Assembly (NCBI RefSeq): GCF_013362995.1 | Contig: NZ_JABWDV010000438.1 | Location: 7,440 to 61,392 of the forward strand | DNA length: 53,953 bases | From: Streptomyces sp. TRM64462 | GTDB taxonomy: Bacteria > Actinomycetota > Actinomycetes > Streptomycetales > Streptomycetaceae | Direction: 5' to 3' | Shown here: positions 8,048 through 16,999 of the stretch, piece after piece | Position numbering within the stretch: position 1 is the first letter of the stretch | Layout: each line of letters begins with the position of its first letter | Notes under the pieces: generated by a model | Seen by the model: the letters and a program-made list of their open reading frames with translations, nothing else | The model's database searches: none | Told to the model about the DNA's origin: nothing | Translations under genes and position numbers: made by a program

Positions 8048-9652
8048 TCACGGGCAGACGGTTCCCGAGGCCGGCACCTTGCCGTCCAGCAGATACGCGT
8101 CCACGACGCGCTTCACACAGGCGTCGCCGCCGTTGTACGCGCCGTGCCCCTCGCCCCGGTAGGTCACCTCCACGCCCACGCCCTTGCCGAGCGCCCGCGC
8201 CATCGCCTTCGCGCCCTCGAACGGCGTCGCCGGGTCGCCCGTCGTGCCGATCACGAGGATCGGCGGCGCCCCGGGCGCGCTGACGTCCGGGTGCTCCCAC
8301 GTCCCGGGCACGGGCCACTGGCTGCAGCCGAGCAGGCCCCAGCCGAGGAGGTCGCCGAACACCGGGGACGCCTCGCGGAACTCCGGCAGCCTGGTCTTGA
8401 CCTGGTCCAGCGTGAACCGCTGCTTGTCGTCGACGCAGTTGATGGCCGCGTTCGCCGCCTGGAGGTTGTTGTAGTTGCCGTTCTCGTCACGGCCGTTCAG
8501 CGAGTCCGACAGGGCCAGCAGCAGCGCGCCGTTGCCCCCGTCCGCCTCGTCCAGGCCCTGCTCCAGGTACGGCCAGTACTCCTTCGAGTACAGCGCCTGC
8601 AGGATGCCGTTGGCCGCCTGCGTCTGCGTGAGCTTGCGGTCGCCGATGCCGTCGACGGGCTGCCGGTCGAGCCGGTCGAGCAACGCGGTGACGAACTGCT
8701 CGATCTCCGCGGGGGTGCTGCCCGGCAGGGTGCACGCGTCACCCCGGTCCACGCAGTCCTGCGCGAAGTTGCCCAGCGCCAGCTGGAACCCCTTCGCCTG
8801 TCCCAGGGCGCCTTCCCCGGCCGTCGCGGTCGGGTCGACGACCGCGTCGAACACCGCGCGGCCGACGTGGCGGGGGAACAGGTGGGCGTACACGCCGCCG
8901 AGCTCCGTGCCGTACGAGATGCCGAAGTAGTACAGCTTGTCGTCGCCGAGCACCTGCCGCATCAGGTCCATGTCGCGTGCGGCGTTCTCCGTACCGACGT
9001 GCGGCAGCATCTTCCCGGAGTTCTCGTCGCACGCCTCCGCGTACTGCTTCAGCTCGCTCCGGAGGGTCTCCTGCTCGGCGGCGTTGTCGGGCGTCGCGTC
9101 CTGGGAGAAGAACGCGTCGAGCGCGCGGTCGCCCAGGCACTCCACGCCCTCACTGCGGCCGACGCCGCGCGGGTCGAAGCTGACGAGGTCGTATCGCGCG
9201 CGTAGCGACTCGTAGTCCGCGGCGAAGGACGGCAGGCCGGTGATGCCGGAGCCGCCGGGCCCGCCGAAGTTGAAGACGAGGGAGCCGATCCGCTGGGCCT
9301 GGTCGCGGGCCTTCGCCCGGATCAGGGCCAGCTCGACGGTCTCGCCGCCGGGCTCGGCGTAGTCCAGCGGCGCGTCCATGAACGCGCACTCCCACCGGGT
9401 GCCGTCCGGCAGCGGCGACGGCGCGGTCCCGCCCGCCCCCGCGTCCGGGGGAGCGGTGCACGCCCGCCACGTCGGCTTCTGCGCGGCCAGGTCCCGCATG
9501 GGACTGCGGCCGCCGTCCGCCCCGCCGTCCCCGCCGTCGGCGCAGCCCGCCGCGCCGAACGCCAGGAGCACGGCGGTGGCGATCGCCGAGGCGGCGAGGC
9601 GCGTCGTACGCCGAAGGGCGGCGGTACGCGGGGCGGCGCGAGTCATCGGCAT
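8048..9652 (-). CDS. Second tripeptidyl-aminopeptidase-like lipoprotein (paralogue)
   Basis: 534-aa paralogue of the downstream hydrolase with the same layout: signal peptide with lipobox (FGAAGC), a short Gly/Asp linker, then the S33 peptidase fold. Triad: Ser in GISYG (near 245), Asp in GTTGDPATP (near 472), His in EGHGAYN (near 499). Oxyanion region FNFGGPGGSG is present, matching FNFGGPGSSG in the paralogue. Two in-phase ATGs (9652 and 9646) could serve as start. About 140 bases separate the two genes, so they probably arose by tandem duplication and may have separate promoters. Likely role: extracellular peptide trimming; substrate preference unknown. Confidence 0.9.
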   Translation of the reverse strand: MPMTRAAPRTAALRRTTRLAASAIATAVLLAFGAAGCADGGDGGADGGRSPMRDLAAQKPTWRACTAPPDAGAGGTAPSPLPDGTRWECAFMDAPLDYAEPGGETVELALIRAKARDQAQRIGSLVFNFGGPGGSGITGLPSFAADYESLRARYDLVSFDPRGVGRSEGVECLGDRALDAFFSQDATPDNAAEQETLRSELKQYAEACDENSGKMLPHVGTENAARDMDLMRQVLGDDKLYYFGISYGTELGGVYAHLFPRHVGRAVFDAVVDPTATAGEGALGQAKGFQLALGNFAQDCVDRGDACTLPGSTPAEIEQFVTALLDRLDRQPVDGIGDRKLTQTQAANGILQALYSKEYWPYLEQGLDEADGGNGALLLALSDSLNGRDENGNYNNLQAANAAINCVDDKQRFTLDQVKTRLPEFREASPVFGDLLGWGLLGCSQWPVPGTWEHPDVSAPGAPPILVIGTTGDPATPFEGAKAMARALGKGVGVEVTYRGEGHGAYNGGDACVKRVVDAYLLDGKVPASGTVCP

Positions 9653-9769
9653 GAATCCATCATCGGCGCGCCGCCCGCCCGGCGCCTGCGCGGGCAGCCA
9701 TGCGGGTGGCCGCGGGTGACGCCCGCCTATGGCAGGTAGCGCTGCGGGCCGTGCGGCCCGGGCAGGCGG

Positions 9770-11845
9770 CTACAGGGGGACGACGGTGATCTCGGTCGCC
9801 TTCACGCTGGCCCACACCTCGGCGCCCTCCGCGAGCCCCAGGTCCGCCGCGGCCGCCGGGGTCACCTCGGCGACCAGGTCCAGGCCCGGTGCCGGGGCGC
9901 CCGCCACCAGGACCCGCAGGCGGGCGCCGTGCGCGGTCAGCTCCCGTACCGTGCCCCGCCACACGTTGCGGGGGCTGCTCCCGGACGGGCGGGTGCGGTG
10001 CAGCGACACCGCCTCCGGCGCGACGACCGCGAGGGCGGGCGTCCCGTCGGCGGGTGCGGGGTCGGCGGCCGTCACCAGGCGGACGCCGCCCGCCGGGCCG
10101 TCAGGGCCGCCCGTCACGTCGAGGCCGCCGCCGTCCCGTACGGTGCCCTGCCAGGCGTTGCGGCCCAGCATGCGCGCCACCCACGGCGAACGCGGATGCC
10201 GCGTCACCTCACCCGGCTCGGCGTACTGCACCAGGCGCCCGTCCTCCAGGACCAGGACCCGGTCCGCCAGCGACACGGCCTCCACGGGGTCGTGCGTCAC
10301 GATCAGGCACACGCCCGGGAACCCCGCCAGGTGCCGGCGCAGCGCGTGTCGCACCCGCGCGCGCGTGGTCTGGTCGAGCGCGGCCAGCGGCTCGTCCAGG
10401 AGCAGCAGCCGTGGCCGCGCCGCGAGCGCCCGCGCCAGCGCGACCCGCTGCGCCTGGCCGCCCGACAGCTCGGCGGGGCGGCGGTGCGCGAGATGGCCGA
10501 CGCCCAGCCGGTCCAGCCGCTTCCGGGCCTCCACGCGCGCGTGGGCCCGTGGAACGCCCCGGGCGCGCAACCCGTACGCGGTGTTCGCCAGCGCCGACAG
10601 ATGCGGGAACAGCGCCCCGTCCTGCGGCACCCACGCGATCCCCCGCCGGTGCGGCGGCGCCCCCGCAAGGTCCCCGTCGCCCAGGTGCAGGGACGTGGCC
10701 GTGGCGCGGGGCGTCAGACCCAGCAGCGCCCGCAACAGCGTCGTCTTGCCGGCCCCGTTGGGCCCGACGACGGCGACGGTGGTCCCACCGGGGACGTCCA
10801 GCCCGACCGCGGTGGCCCCGGTCACCTCCGCGACAAGCGGCCGGCCTCCTCCGACACCGGCGGCCGCGTCACCGGCCGCGTCACCGGCCGCGTCACCGGC
10901 CGCGGCGTCCCCGGTGCCATCCGTACCGTCGCCCGGCAGGTCGCGGCCGTCCCGCCCCGTCCAGCCGTCCGGGAACGCGCCCGGAACCGCACCCGGAAGC
11001 GCGCGGCCCTCCGGTTCCTCCGAGGCCCCCGGCGCACCCGGCCGGGCCTCGCGGGCCGACGGGCGGCCCAGCCAGCGGCCCCGCAGCGCGACGAGCACGC
11101 CGGTGGCCACCACGAGCAGCAGCAGCGACACCGCGACCGCGCCCTCCGGGTCGTTCTGCAGCAGCAGGTACACCTGGAGCGGCAGCGTCTGGGTCGTGCC
11201 CGGCAGGTTCCCGGCGAAAGTGATCGTCGCGCCGAACTCGCCCAGCGCCCGAGCCCAGCACAGCGCGGCCCCCGCCACCAGCCCCGGCGCGACCATCGGC
11301 ACCGTGACCGTCCAGAACGCCCGGAGCGGCGAGGCGCCCAGGGAGGCCGCCGTCTCCTCGTACCGCGGGTGCAGTCCGGCCAGCGCGCCCTCCAGGCTGA
11401 TCACCAGGAACGGCATCGACACGAACGCCGCCGCCGCCACCGCGCCCGCCGTCGAGAACGGCAGTGTCACGCCGAACCAGTCGTCGAGGACCCCGCCCAG
11501 CAGCCCGCGCCGCCCGAACCCCTGCAACAGCGCCACACCCGCCACCGTCGGCGGCAGCACCATCGGCAGCATCACCAGCACCCGCACCAGGGCCTTACCG
11601 GGGAAGTCCACGCGCGCGAGGACCCACGCCAGCGGCACGCCCAGCAGCAGGGACAGCGCCAGCGCCCATCCCGACACGACCAGGGACAGCCCCAGCGCCT
11701 CCCGTACGGCGGGCGTGGTCAGCCGCCGCGCCAGCGTCCCCCACGGCGCGTGCGCCAGCACCCCGGCGAGCGGCAGCAGCAGGAAGACCACCGCCACCAG
11801 GGCGGGGACGGCCAGCGCGGCGGGCACCCGCCGGGGCGTGTTCAC
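9770..11845 (-). CDS. modBC: Fused molybdate ABC transporter permease-ATPase (ModB-ModC)
   Basis: 691-aa fusion of two normally separate subunits. Residues 1 to about 255 are a ModB-type permease with several membrane spans and the EAA-like loop ([15 protein letters not shown]). A disordered linker of about 80 residues follows, rich in Gly/Asp/Ala and containing [12 protein letters not shown] repeats encoded by a 12-bp tandem repeat at about 10863-10900. The ATPase follows with Walker [10 protein letters not shown] (near 363), signature LSGGQAQRV (near 461) and Walker B LLLLDEP (near 483). A TOBE oxyanion-binding domain ends the chain. It starts with GTG overlapping the modA stop (GTGA), so the genes are coupled. 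The complex imports molybdate with ATP. Confidence 0.93.
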   Translation of the reverse strand: MNTPRRVPAALAVPALVAVVFLLLPLAGVLAHAPWGTLARRLTTPAVREALGLSLVVSGWALALSLLLGVPLAWVLARVDFPGKALVRVLVMLPMVLPPTVAGVALLQGFGRRGLLGGVLDDWFGVTLPFSTAGAVAAAAFVSMPFLVISLEGALAGLHPRYEETAASLGASPLRAFWTVTVPMVAPGLVAGAALCWARALGEFGATITFAGNLPGTTQTLPLQVYLLLQNDPEGAVAVSLLLLVVATGVLVALRGRWLGRPSAREARPGAPGASEEPEGRALPGAVPGAFPDGWTGRDGRDLPGDGTDGTGDAAAGDAAGDAAGDAAAGVGGGRPLVAEVTGATAVGLDVPGGTTVAVVGPNGAGKTTLLRALLGLTPRATATSLHLGDGDLAGAPPHRRGIAWVPQDGALFPHLSALANTAYGLRARGVPRAHARVEARKRLDRLGVGHLAHRRPAELSGGQAQRVALARALAARPRLLLLDEPLAALDQTTRARVRHALRRHLAGFPGVCLIVTHDPVEAVSLADRVLVLEDGRLVQYAEPGEVTRHPRSPWVARMLGRNAWQGTVRDGGGLDVTGGPDGPAGGVRLVTAADPAPADGTPALAVVAPEAVSLHRTRPSGSSPRNVWRGTVRELTAHGARLRVLVAGAPAPGLDLVAEVTPAAAADLGLAEGAEVWASVKATEITVVPL

Positions 11846-12669
11846 GGCGTCTCGAACCCGGCGCCGGCCAGCAGCTTCCGCGCCTCCGCCGACCGCAGCC
11901 AGGCCACGAAGGCGCGGGCCCCGTCCGGGTTCCCGGCGGAGTCCAGCGTGGCGGCCGGATAGGAGGCGACGGCGTTCTGCGCGTCCGGTACGTCGACGGT
12001 GTCCACGTCCCCGCGCGCGGTGGCGGCGTCCGTCGCGTACACCAGTCCCGCGTCCGCCTCGCCCAGCTGGACCTTGCTGAGCACGGCCCGCACGCTCGGC
12101 TCCTGCGAGACCGGCCGCACGTCCACCCCGGCCCGGTCGAGGATCTGCCGGCTGTACCGCCCGGCGGGCACCTCGGGCGCGGCGAGCACCACCTTCAGGT
12201 CGCCTCTCGCGAGGTCCTTGAGGCCGGTGATCCGCTCCGGGTTGCCCTCGGCCGTGGCGATCGTGAGCCGGTTGCGCGCGATGACGACCGGCGTACCGGT
12301 GTCGTCCTTCAGCCCCTCCATGGTCCGGGGGTCGGCGGTGACGAGGACGTCGGCGGGCACACCCTGCCGTACCTGCGAGGCCAGCTCCTGCGAGCCGGCG
12401 AAGGAGAAGACGACCTCCGTACCGGGGTGCTCCTCGGCGTACGCGGTGCCGATCGCCCGGAAGACGTCCGTCAGGGACGCGGCGGCCAGCACCGTCACCT
12501 TCCCGCGGCCCCCGTCACCCGAACCCGAACCGGAACCGGAACCGGGCCCGGAACCCGAACCACCGCACGCCGCCAGCGGCACCAGCAGCACGGCCGCGAG
12601 CACGGCCCCCAGAACGCGGCCTCCGGCGCGCCGACGGAACCCGCCGCGATGCCCCCGCCGCTCAGCCAC
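11842..12669 (-). CDS. modA: Molybdate-binding lipoprotein ModA
   Basis: Periplasmic-type solute-binding protein of 275 aa, anchored as a lipoprotein. An Arg-rich start is followed by a hydrophobic segment and lipobox LAACGG, then a Gly/Ser linker. The mature domain opens with [13 protein letters not shown], the hallmark of ModA. Later motifs [13 protein letters not shown] and PADVLVTAD carry oxyanion-binding Ser residues. I place the start at GTG 12669, which overlaps the regulator stop (GTGGCTGA) and has GGGGCGA upstream. An ATG at 12708 would add 13 residues made mostly of a 15-bp tandem repeat and has no ribosome site. Second gene of the operon. Confidence 0.92.
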   Translation of the reverse strand: MAERRGHRGGFRRRAGGRVLGAVLAAVLLVPLAACGGSGSGPGSGSGSGSGDGGRGKVTVLAAASLTDVFRAIGTAYAEEHPGTEVVFSFAGSQELASQVRQGVPADVLVTADPRTMEGLKDDTGTPVVIARNRLTIATAEGNPERITGLKDLARGDLKVVLAAPEVPAGRYSRQILDRAGVDVRPVSQEPSVRAVLSKVQLGEADAGLVYATDAATARGDVDTVDVPDAQNAVASYPAATLDSAGNPDGARAFVAWLRSAEARKLLAGAGFETP

Positions 12670-13096
12670 GGTCGCCCCGCACCCGGTCGCCCCGCACCCG
12701 GTCGACATGGACGTTCGTCGACTTCACCCGCGCCACCGCCTCGACGCCCACCTCCAGGCCCAGCTCCTCGACCGCCTCGCGCGTGAGCAGCGACACCAGC
12801 CGGTGCGGCCCCGCCTGGATCTCCACCTGCGCGGCGACGTCCCCGAGCTTCACGGCCGTGACGATCCCGGCGAACGCGTTGCGCGTGCTGCTGTACGGCG
12901 CCTCGCCCGCCTCGTCCGCCTGCCGCGCCAGCTCCACCGCGAACGCGGCCAGGTCCGGTCCGTCGACCAGCCGCCTGCCGGCCTCGTCCCGGCGCGTGGG
13001 CAGCCGGCCGCCGTCGGCCCAGCGCCGTACCGTGTCGGCGCTCACGCCGAGAAGCCGCGCCGCCTGCTGCGTGGTGTAGGACCGTACGTGCCGCAT
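12662..13096 (-). CDS. HTH-TOBE molybdate-responsive regulator (ModE-like)
   Basis: 144-aa protein with an N-terminal MerR/excisionase-type helix-turn-helix ([20 protein letters not shown]) and a C-terminal TOBE (molybdate-binding) domain beginning near residue 78 ([17 protein letters not shown]). It probably senses molybdate and controls the mod genes that follow. The ATG at 13096 is chosen because a -35 TTGCGG (13128-13133), 18-bp spacer and -10 TACATT (13104-13109) place the transcript start on or one base before the ATG, implying a leaderless mRNA. A palindrome covers that point. A GTG at 13114 would lie inside the promoter. The C-terminus ends in [11 protein letters not shown] from a tandem repeat. 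Confidence 0.85.
   Translation of the reverse strand: MRHVRSYTTQQAARLLGVSADTVRRWADGGRLPTRRDEAGRRLVDGPDLAAFAVELARQADEAGEAPYSSTRNAFAGIVTAVKLGDVAAQVEIQAGPHRLVSLLTREAVEELGLEVGVEAVARVKSTNVHVDRVRGDRVRGDRG
12669..12704. repeat. 15-bp tandem repeat at the regulator/modA junction
   Basis: Unit CGGTCGCCCCGCACC is present twice in full (12669-12683, 12684-12698) plus six bases of a third copy. A multiple of three, it keeps both overlapping frames open: it encodes the VRGDR repeats at the end of the regulator and GCGAT repeats upstream of the likely modA start. Confidence 0.8.
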
Positions 13097-13133
13097 GTGC
13101 GGCAATGTAGGCACCCCGAGCTCGCAGCCGCAA
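13089..13133 (-). promoter_or_regulatory. Leaderless promoter and palindromic operator of the mod operon
   Basis: On the minus strand: -35 TTGCGG (13133-13128), 18 bases, -10 TACATT (13109-13104), then seven bases to the ATG at 13096. The sequence TGCCGCACATGCGGCA (13104-13089) has perfect 7-bp arms around a 2-base centre and covers the transcription start and start codon. It is the best candidate for an autorepression site. Confidence 0.55.
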
Positions 13134-13216
13134 GCAAGACCGGGCGATCCTCCTGGCGGATGCGACCGGAGCCGTACGAAGCTACAGGGCTACGGGGACT
13201 GCAGGGACCACCGGCG

Positions 13217-16200
13217 CTACAGCGCGCCCTTCCGCGTCAGGTAGCTGAACGACAACCAGCCCGGCAGCACCGGGAGCCACAGCGTCAGCACCCGGTACAG
13301 CAGCACCGCGGGCGTCGCGATCTCCGTGGGTACGCCGGTCAGGATCAGACCACCGATGAGCGCGCCCTCGACCGCGCCCACACCGCCCGGCGTCGGCGCC
13401 GCCGACCCGAGCGCGTTGCCCGCAAGGAACACCACGGCGAGACTCGCGTAGCTCAACGGCTGCTCGCCGTCGCTGAACGCCCGGACCGACGCGTCAAGGC
13501 ACAGCACGAACATCGCGGTCAGCATCAGCATGCCGCCGATCCCGGTGAGCAGCTTCCGCGGCCGCTGGAGCATGTCCAGCATGCGCGGCACCACACCCGC
13601 GAACAGCGAGCGAAGCCGCGACGACACGAACTTGCGCAGCGCCGGCACCGCCGTGACCACCAGCAGGAGCACCGCGATCGTCAGCAGCCCCGCGATCACC
13701 GTCCTGGACGGTGTGAAGTCGTCCTGCGACCGCTGCGTACCCGTCAGATACCCGAAGGTGAGCAGCAGCGTGATGTGTGCCCCGAGCCCGAACAGCTGCG
13801 ATGCGCCCACGCTCGCCACCGCGAGGCCGGGCCGCACGCCCGCCCGCTGGAGGAACCGCGTGTTCAGCGCCACGCCGCCCACCGCCGCCGGGGCGACGAC
13901 CTTCACGAAGGACCCGGCGACCTGCGCCGCCACCGTCCGCAGGAACGGCACCCGCTCCGGTACGAAGCCCAGCAGGCTCATCGCGGCCGCCACATAGCTG
14001 AGCGCCGAGAAGATCAGCGCGGCCGCCACCCAGCCCCAGTCCGCACCCCCGATCGTGGACAGCTCGACCGTCGCGATCTGCGAGAGCAGGAAGTACGCGG
14101 CGATGGCACCCGCGATGAGGCTGACGAGGGTACGGGGCCTGATCCGCTCCAGCCGGACCGGTTCCACGGGCGCCTGCGGCCTGATGCGCAGCACCTGGCG
14201 CCGGATCTGCGCCAGCAGGTCTTCCTCCCGGGCCCCGTGCAACGCGTCCTCCAGGGCCCGCTTCTGGGCCTGCTTCTCCGCCCGTACGGCCTTCCGGTCC
14301 GCCTTGGTGACGGCGCCCTTCTGCGCTGTCTCCGGACGGGCCTGCCTGGCCGCCTCGGACGCCCGCAGCACCGCCTCCCGCTCCCGCTGCGACCGCTCAC
14401 GCGCCAGACGCCGCAGCGTCGCGCGCGTGGACCGGCTGAGCGCGATCGGCTGGAGCAGCGGCAGACAGTCGGCGACCGTGTCGGGCCCGAGCACGTCGAC
14501 GGCGGCGGCGACCGCGCGCTCAGGGCCCACGCGCAGGCCCAGCGTGGTCAGCAGCTGCGCGATGTCCATCCGCAGCACCAGATCGCCCGCCGCGATCTCG
14601 CCGCCCCGCAGGTCCGTGATCACCACCTTGCCGGAACGATCCACCAGCAGGGCGTCGCCCGTCAGCCTCCGGTGCGCGATCCGCCGCGACTGCAGCGCCT
14701 TGACCTGCTCCCAGCAGCTCCGTACGACCTGGTCGGTGATCTCGTCGTCGGCGAGCGAGTCGAGTGAGCGGCCGCCCCGGTGCTCGTAGATGAGCATCAC
14801 GGCGTCCGGGCCCAGCTCCGACGTGGCGATCAGCTTGGGCGCGTTCGCGCCGGCCGCGATCGCCGCGTACGCCAGCAGGGCCTCCTGCTCCAGGGCCTGG
14901 CGCAGCGACTGGATGGACCGGCGCGTGGTGAAGCCGCGCAGCGTGAGGCGGCGCCACACCCGGTAGAAGAACCCGTGCGCCTGCTGCTCGCGGTCGACGA
15001 CCGTGACGTCGAGCGGGGAGCCCTCCTCCAGGGTCACCAGGTATCTGCGGCCCCGGTCGCCCTGCTCGGCCGTGTCCGGCACGCCCTCGGCGCGCATCGC
15101 CGAGACGGGCCGGAACCCGACGTGCCGCAGCCCGGCGAGCAGGGTCTGCCCGGTGGGCCGTACGTTCGGCGAGCCGACCGTGTAGAGCGTGCCGTACGCG
15201 ACCGTCCAGCCGATCAGGATGGTCAGGATGATCGACAGGGGCGTGGTGTAGCCCGCCACGAGCATGGTGAACGCGTCGAGAAGCAGCACCGTCCAGAGCG
15301 CGAACCGCCAGCGCGGCCTGCGGGCCATGCCGACGGCCGACATGTACGCGATGACCGGCGCGAGGTAGCCGTGCACCGGGTCGGTCAGGCCGCCGCCGCT
15401 CTGCGGCTGCGTCAGGGCGTCCTGGATGGTGGCGGGCGCGCCCCTGGCCACCCACAGGTCGACGGCGAGGGTCACGCCGTGCGCGAGTACGGCGGCGAGT
15501 ACGCCGTCCGCGATGCGCAGGCCGTCCCGTTTGATCAGCCGTTCGATCGCGAAGGCGACCGGGACGAGCAGCACCGCGATGCTGGAGACGAGTCCGGCGA
15601 CGGAGACGAAGACGTCCGGGGTCTGGCCCGTGCCCTTGGTGATGTCCTGCTCCAGGCCCGACGTGGTGCCGTGGGCGAAGGCCGCGATGGCGAGGACGAC
15701 ACCGATCGCCAGCAGGCCGGTGAGCAGGCGCAGGAGATCGGACGGGCGGTGCACGCGCGCGGCGAGCAGCGGTTCGTCGCCCGAGACCCGGTCGTTGTGG
15801 CCCCCGCCGGACGCGGACGACCCGGGCGTACCGGCGGGGCCCGACGGCCCGGAGGTACCGGCGGAGCCGCTGCCGGCTCGGGTGTCGTCGGTGTTGCCGT
15901 TGGGGGTGCCGGGGCCGGTCGTGTCGGACGGGGCGCCGGTGCCGGGGCCTGGGCCTTTGCCCCTTGTGCTGCTGGGCGTCTCGCCCGCGCTGCCAGAGGT
16001 GCCTTTGGTGTCGTCGGTGCCGCCGTCGGCCGGGGCGCCCCCAGGGGTGCCGCCCGTACCGCCGGGCGTGGCACCCGTACCGCTCCGGTCGCCGCCCTCG
16101 GCGCTGCCGTGCGGACCCTCGTCGGCGCTGCCGCCCGTGCTGCCGCGCGCCTCGTGGCCCGCGTCGCCCGGCGGCCCGCCGCCGGTCGCCCTGCCGCTGG

Positions 16201-16378
16201 CCGCCCGTGCGCGGAAGGCGCCGGCGGAGCCGTCGCCGGACCGCTGCCGGTCGCCGTCGCCTGGGCGCGGCGCGTCGGCGGCGTCCGGGCGCGGCTCGGC
16301 GTCAGGAGCGCTCGCCACGTCCGCTGGCCGCACGTCCCGTCCCTCCGCCTTCGCTGTCTCTTCTTGATCTCGTATCAC
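13217..16378 (-). CDS. Flippase-like (LPG synthase TM/UPF0104) protein with a degenerate kinase domain
   Basis: 1053-aa membrane protein, GTG start. Residues 1-205 are disordered and rich in Gly, Thr, Pro, Asp and Ser. A first block of membrane spans covers about 213-425. A cytoplasmic protein-kinase-like domain at about 445-650 shows HRRLTGDALLVDRSGKVVITD, resembling an HRD...DFG pair but with Arg for the catalytic Asp and DLRGG for DFG, so it may be inactive. Residues about 745-1053 form the multi-span flippase-like domain shared with MprF and other UPF0104 proteins (TPGGVGAVEGALIGGLI near the end). Likely role: lipid or lipid-linked intermediate translocation controlled by a pseudokinase; this is inference. 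It stands alone, divergent from the alkyltransferase-like gene. Confidence 0.8.
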   Translation of the reverse strand: MIRDQEETAKAEGRDVRPADVASAPDAEPRPDAADAPRPGDGDRQRSGDGSAGAFRARAASGRATGGGPPGDAGHEARGSTGGSADEGPHGSAEGGDRSGTGATPGGTGGTPGGAPADGGTDDTKGTSGSAGETPSSTRGKGPGPGTGAPSDTTGPGTPNGNTDDTRAGSGSAGTSGPSGPAGTPGSSASGGGHNDRVSGDEPLLAARVHRPSDLLRLLTGLLAIGVVLAIAAFAHGTTSGLEQDITKGTGQTPDVFVSVAGLVSSIAVLLVPVAFAIERLIKRDGLRIADGVLAAVLAHGVTLAVDLWVARGAPATIQDALTQPQSGGGLTDPVHGYLAPVIAYMSAVGMARRPRWRFALWTVLLLDAFTMLVAGYTTPLSIILTILIGWTVAYGTLYTVGSPNVRPTGQTLLAGLRHVGFRPVSAMRAEGVPDTAEQGDRGRRYLVTLEEGSPLDVTVVDREQQAHGFFYRVWRRLTLRGFTTRRSIQSLRQALEQEALLAYAAIAAGANAPKLIATSELGPDAVMLIYEHRGGRSLDSLADDEITDQVVRSCWEQVKALQSRRIAHRRLTGDALLVDRSGKVVITDLRGGEIAAGDLVLRMDIAQLLTTLGLRVGPERAVAAAVDVLGPDTVADCLPLLQPIALSRSTRATLRRLARERSQREREAVLRASEAARQARPETAQKGAVTKADRKAVRAEKQAQKRALEDALHGAREEDLLAQIRRQVLRIRPQAPVEPVRLERIRPRTLVSLIAGAIAAYFLLSQIATVELSTIGGADWGWVAAALIFSALSYVAAAMSLLGFVPERVPFLRTVAAQVAGSFVKVVAPAAVGGVALNTRFLQRAGVRPGLAVASVGASQLFGLGAHITLLLTFGYLTGTQRSQDDFTPSRTVIAGLLTIAVLLLVVTAVPALRKFVSSRLRSLFAGVVPRMLDMLQRPRKLLTGIGGMLMLTAMFVLCLDASVRAFSDGEQPLSYASLAVVFLAGNALGSAAPTPGGVGAVEGALIGGLILTGVPTEIATPAVLLYRVLTLWLPVLPGWLSFSYLTRKGAL

Positions 16379-16476
16379 CAGTCACCGCCCGGAAGATGGT
16401 GGCATGACCGGGGGGCGCAGGAGAGCATCAGGGTGTAATGCCCGCGTTGTCGTACCTGTGGTGCAGGATGGTCCGG

Positions 16477-16899
16477 ATGAGTGCTGAGGAGCGTGCCGAG
16501 CGGCTTCCGGACTACGCGGAGCGCGTGCTGGAGGTCGCCGAGCTCATCCCGCGCGGCCGGGTGATGACGTACGGGGACGTCGCCGAATGGCTCGGCGAGG
16601 GAGGTCCGCGCCAGGTGGGCCGGGTCATGGCGCTGTACGGCGGGGCCGTGCCGTGGTGGCGCGTGGTGCGCGCCGACGGACGGCTGCTGCCCGGGCACGA
16701 GCAGCGCGCCCTCGCCCACTACCGTGAGGAGGCCACGCCGCTGCGCGAGGCCACGCCGCTGCGCGAGGCCACGTCGGCGCACGGCACCGGAACCCACCTG
16801 CCGCGCATCGACATGCGGCGAGCCAGATGGGACGGCGGTGGCGGCGGTTCCGGCGATGACGCGGGCCGCGACGCCGGGCGTGCGATGACTCACAATTGA
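16477..16899 (+). CDS. Alkyltransferase-like (ATL, MGMT-family) DNA-binding protein
   Basis: 140-aa relative of O6-methylguanine-DNA methyltransferase. The active-site PCHRV of true methyltransferases reads PWWRVV here (near residues 59-64), so no cysteine can accept an alkyl group; ATL proteins instead flag O6-alkylguanine for nucleotide excision repair. The DNA-binding helix and arginine finger region are present (GRVMTYGDVAEWLGEGGPRQVGRVM). The start at ATG 16477 has AGGA at 16465-16468; in-frame starts further upstream add residues outside the family. The C-terminus has an in-frame 18-bp duplication (TPLREA twice) and a Gly-rich tail. It lies directly upstream of the adnAB repair genes. 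Confidence 0.85.
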   Translation: MSAEERAERLPDYAERVLEVAELIPRGRVMTYGDVAEWLGEGGPRQVGRVMALYGGAVPWWRVVRADGRLLPGHEQRALAHYREEATPLREATPLREATSAHGTGTHLPRIDMRRARWDGGGGGSGDDAGRDAGRAMTHN

Positions 16900-16999
16900 C
16901 AGCTTCCGCCATACGGCGGTGCAGCGCCCCTTCACCACCGCTCCCTCACCTTGCACGCACCGTGAACACCCCGCACACCCACCAGGACCGGCGATCCAC

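Noticed and set aside
10863..10900. 12-bp tandem repeat considered as a protein-binding array
   Set aside because: It encodes the GDAA repeats of the ModB-ModC linker and is explained by codon-level slippage.
12709..13133. Possible frameshift or split of a longer ModE protein
   Set aside because: The HTH and TOBE parts are in one uninterrupted frame with a single overlap to modA, so the gene is intact.
16896..16901. TTGACA as a -35 box for adnA
   Set aside because: No acceptable -10 hexamer lies 16-19 bases downstream, and it overlaps the end of the ATL gene.
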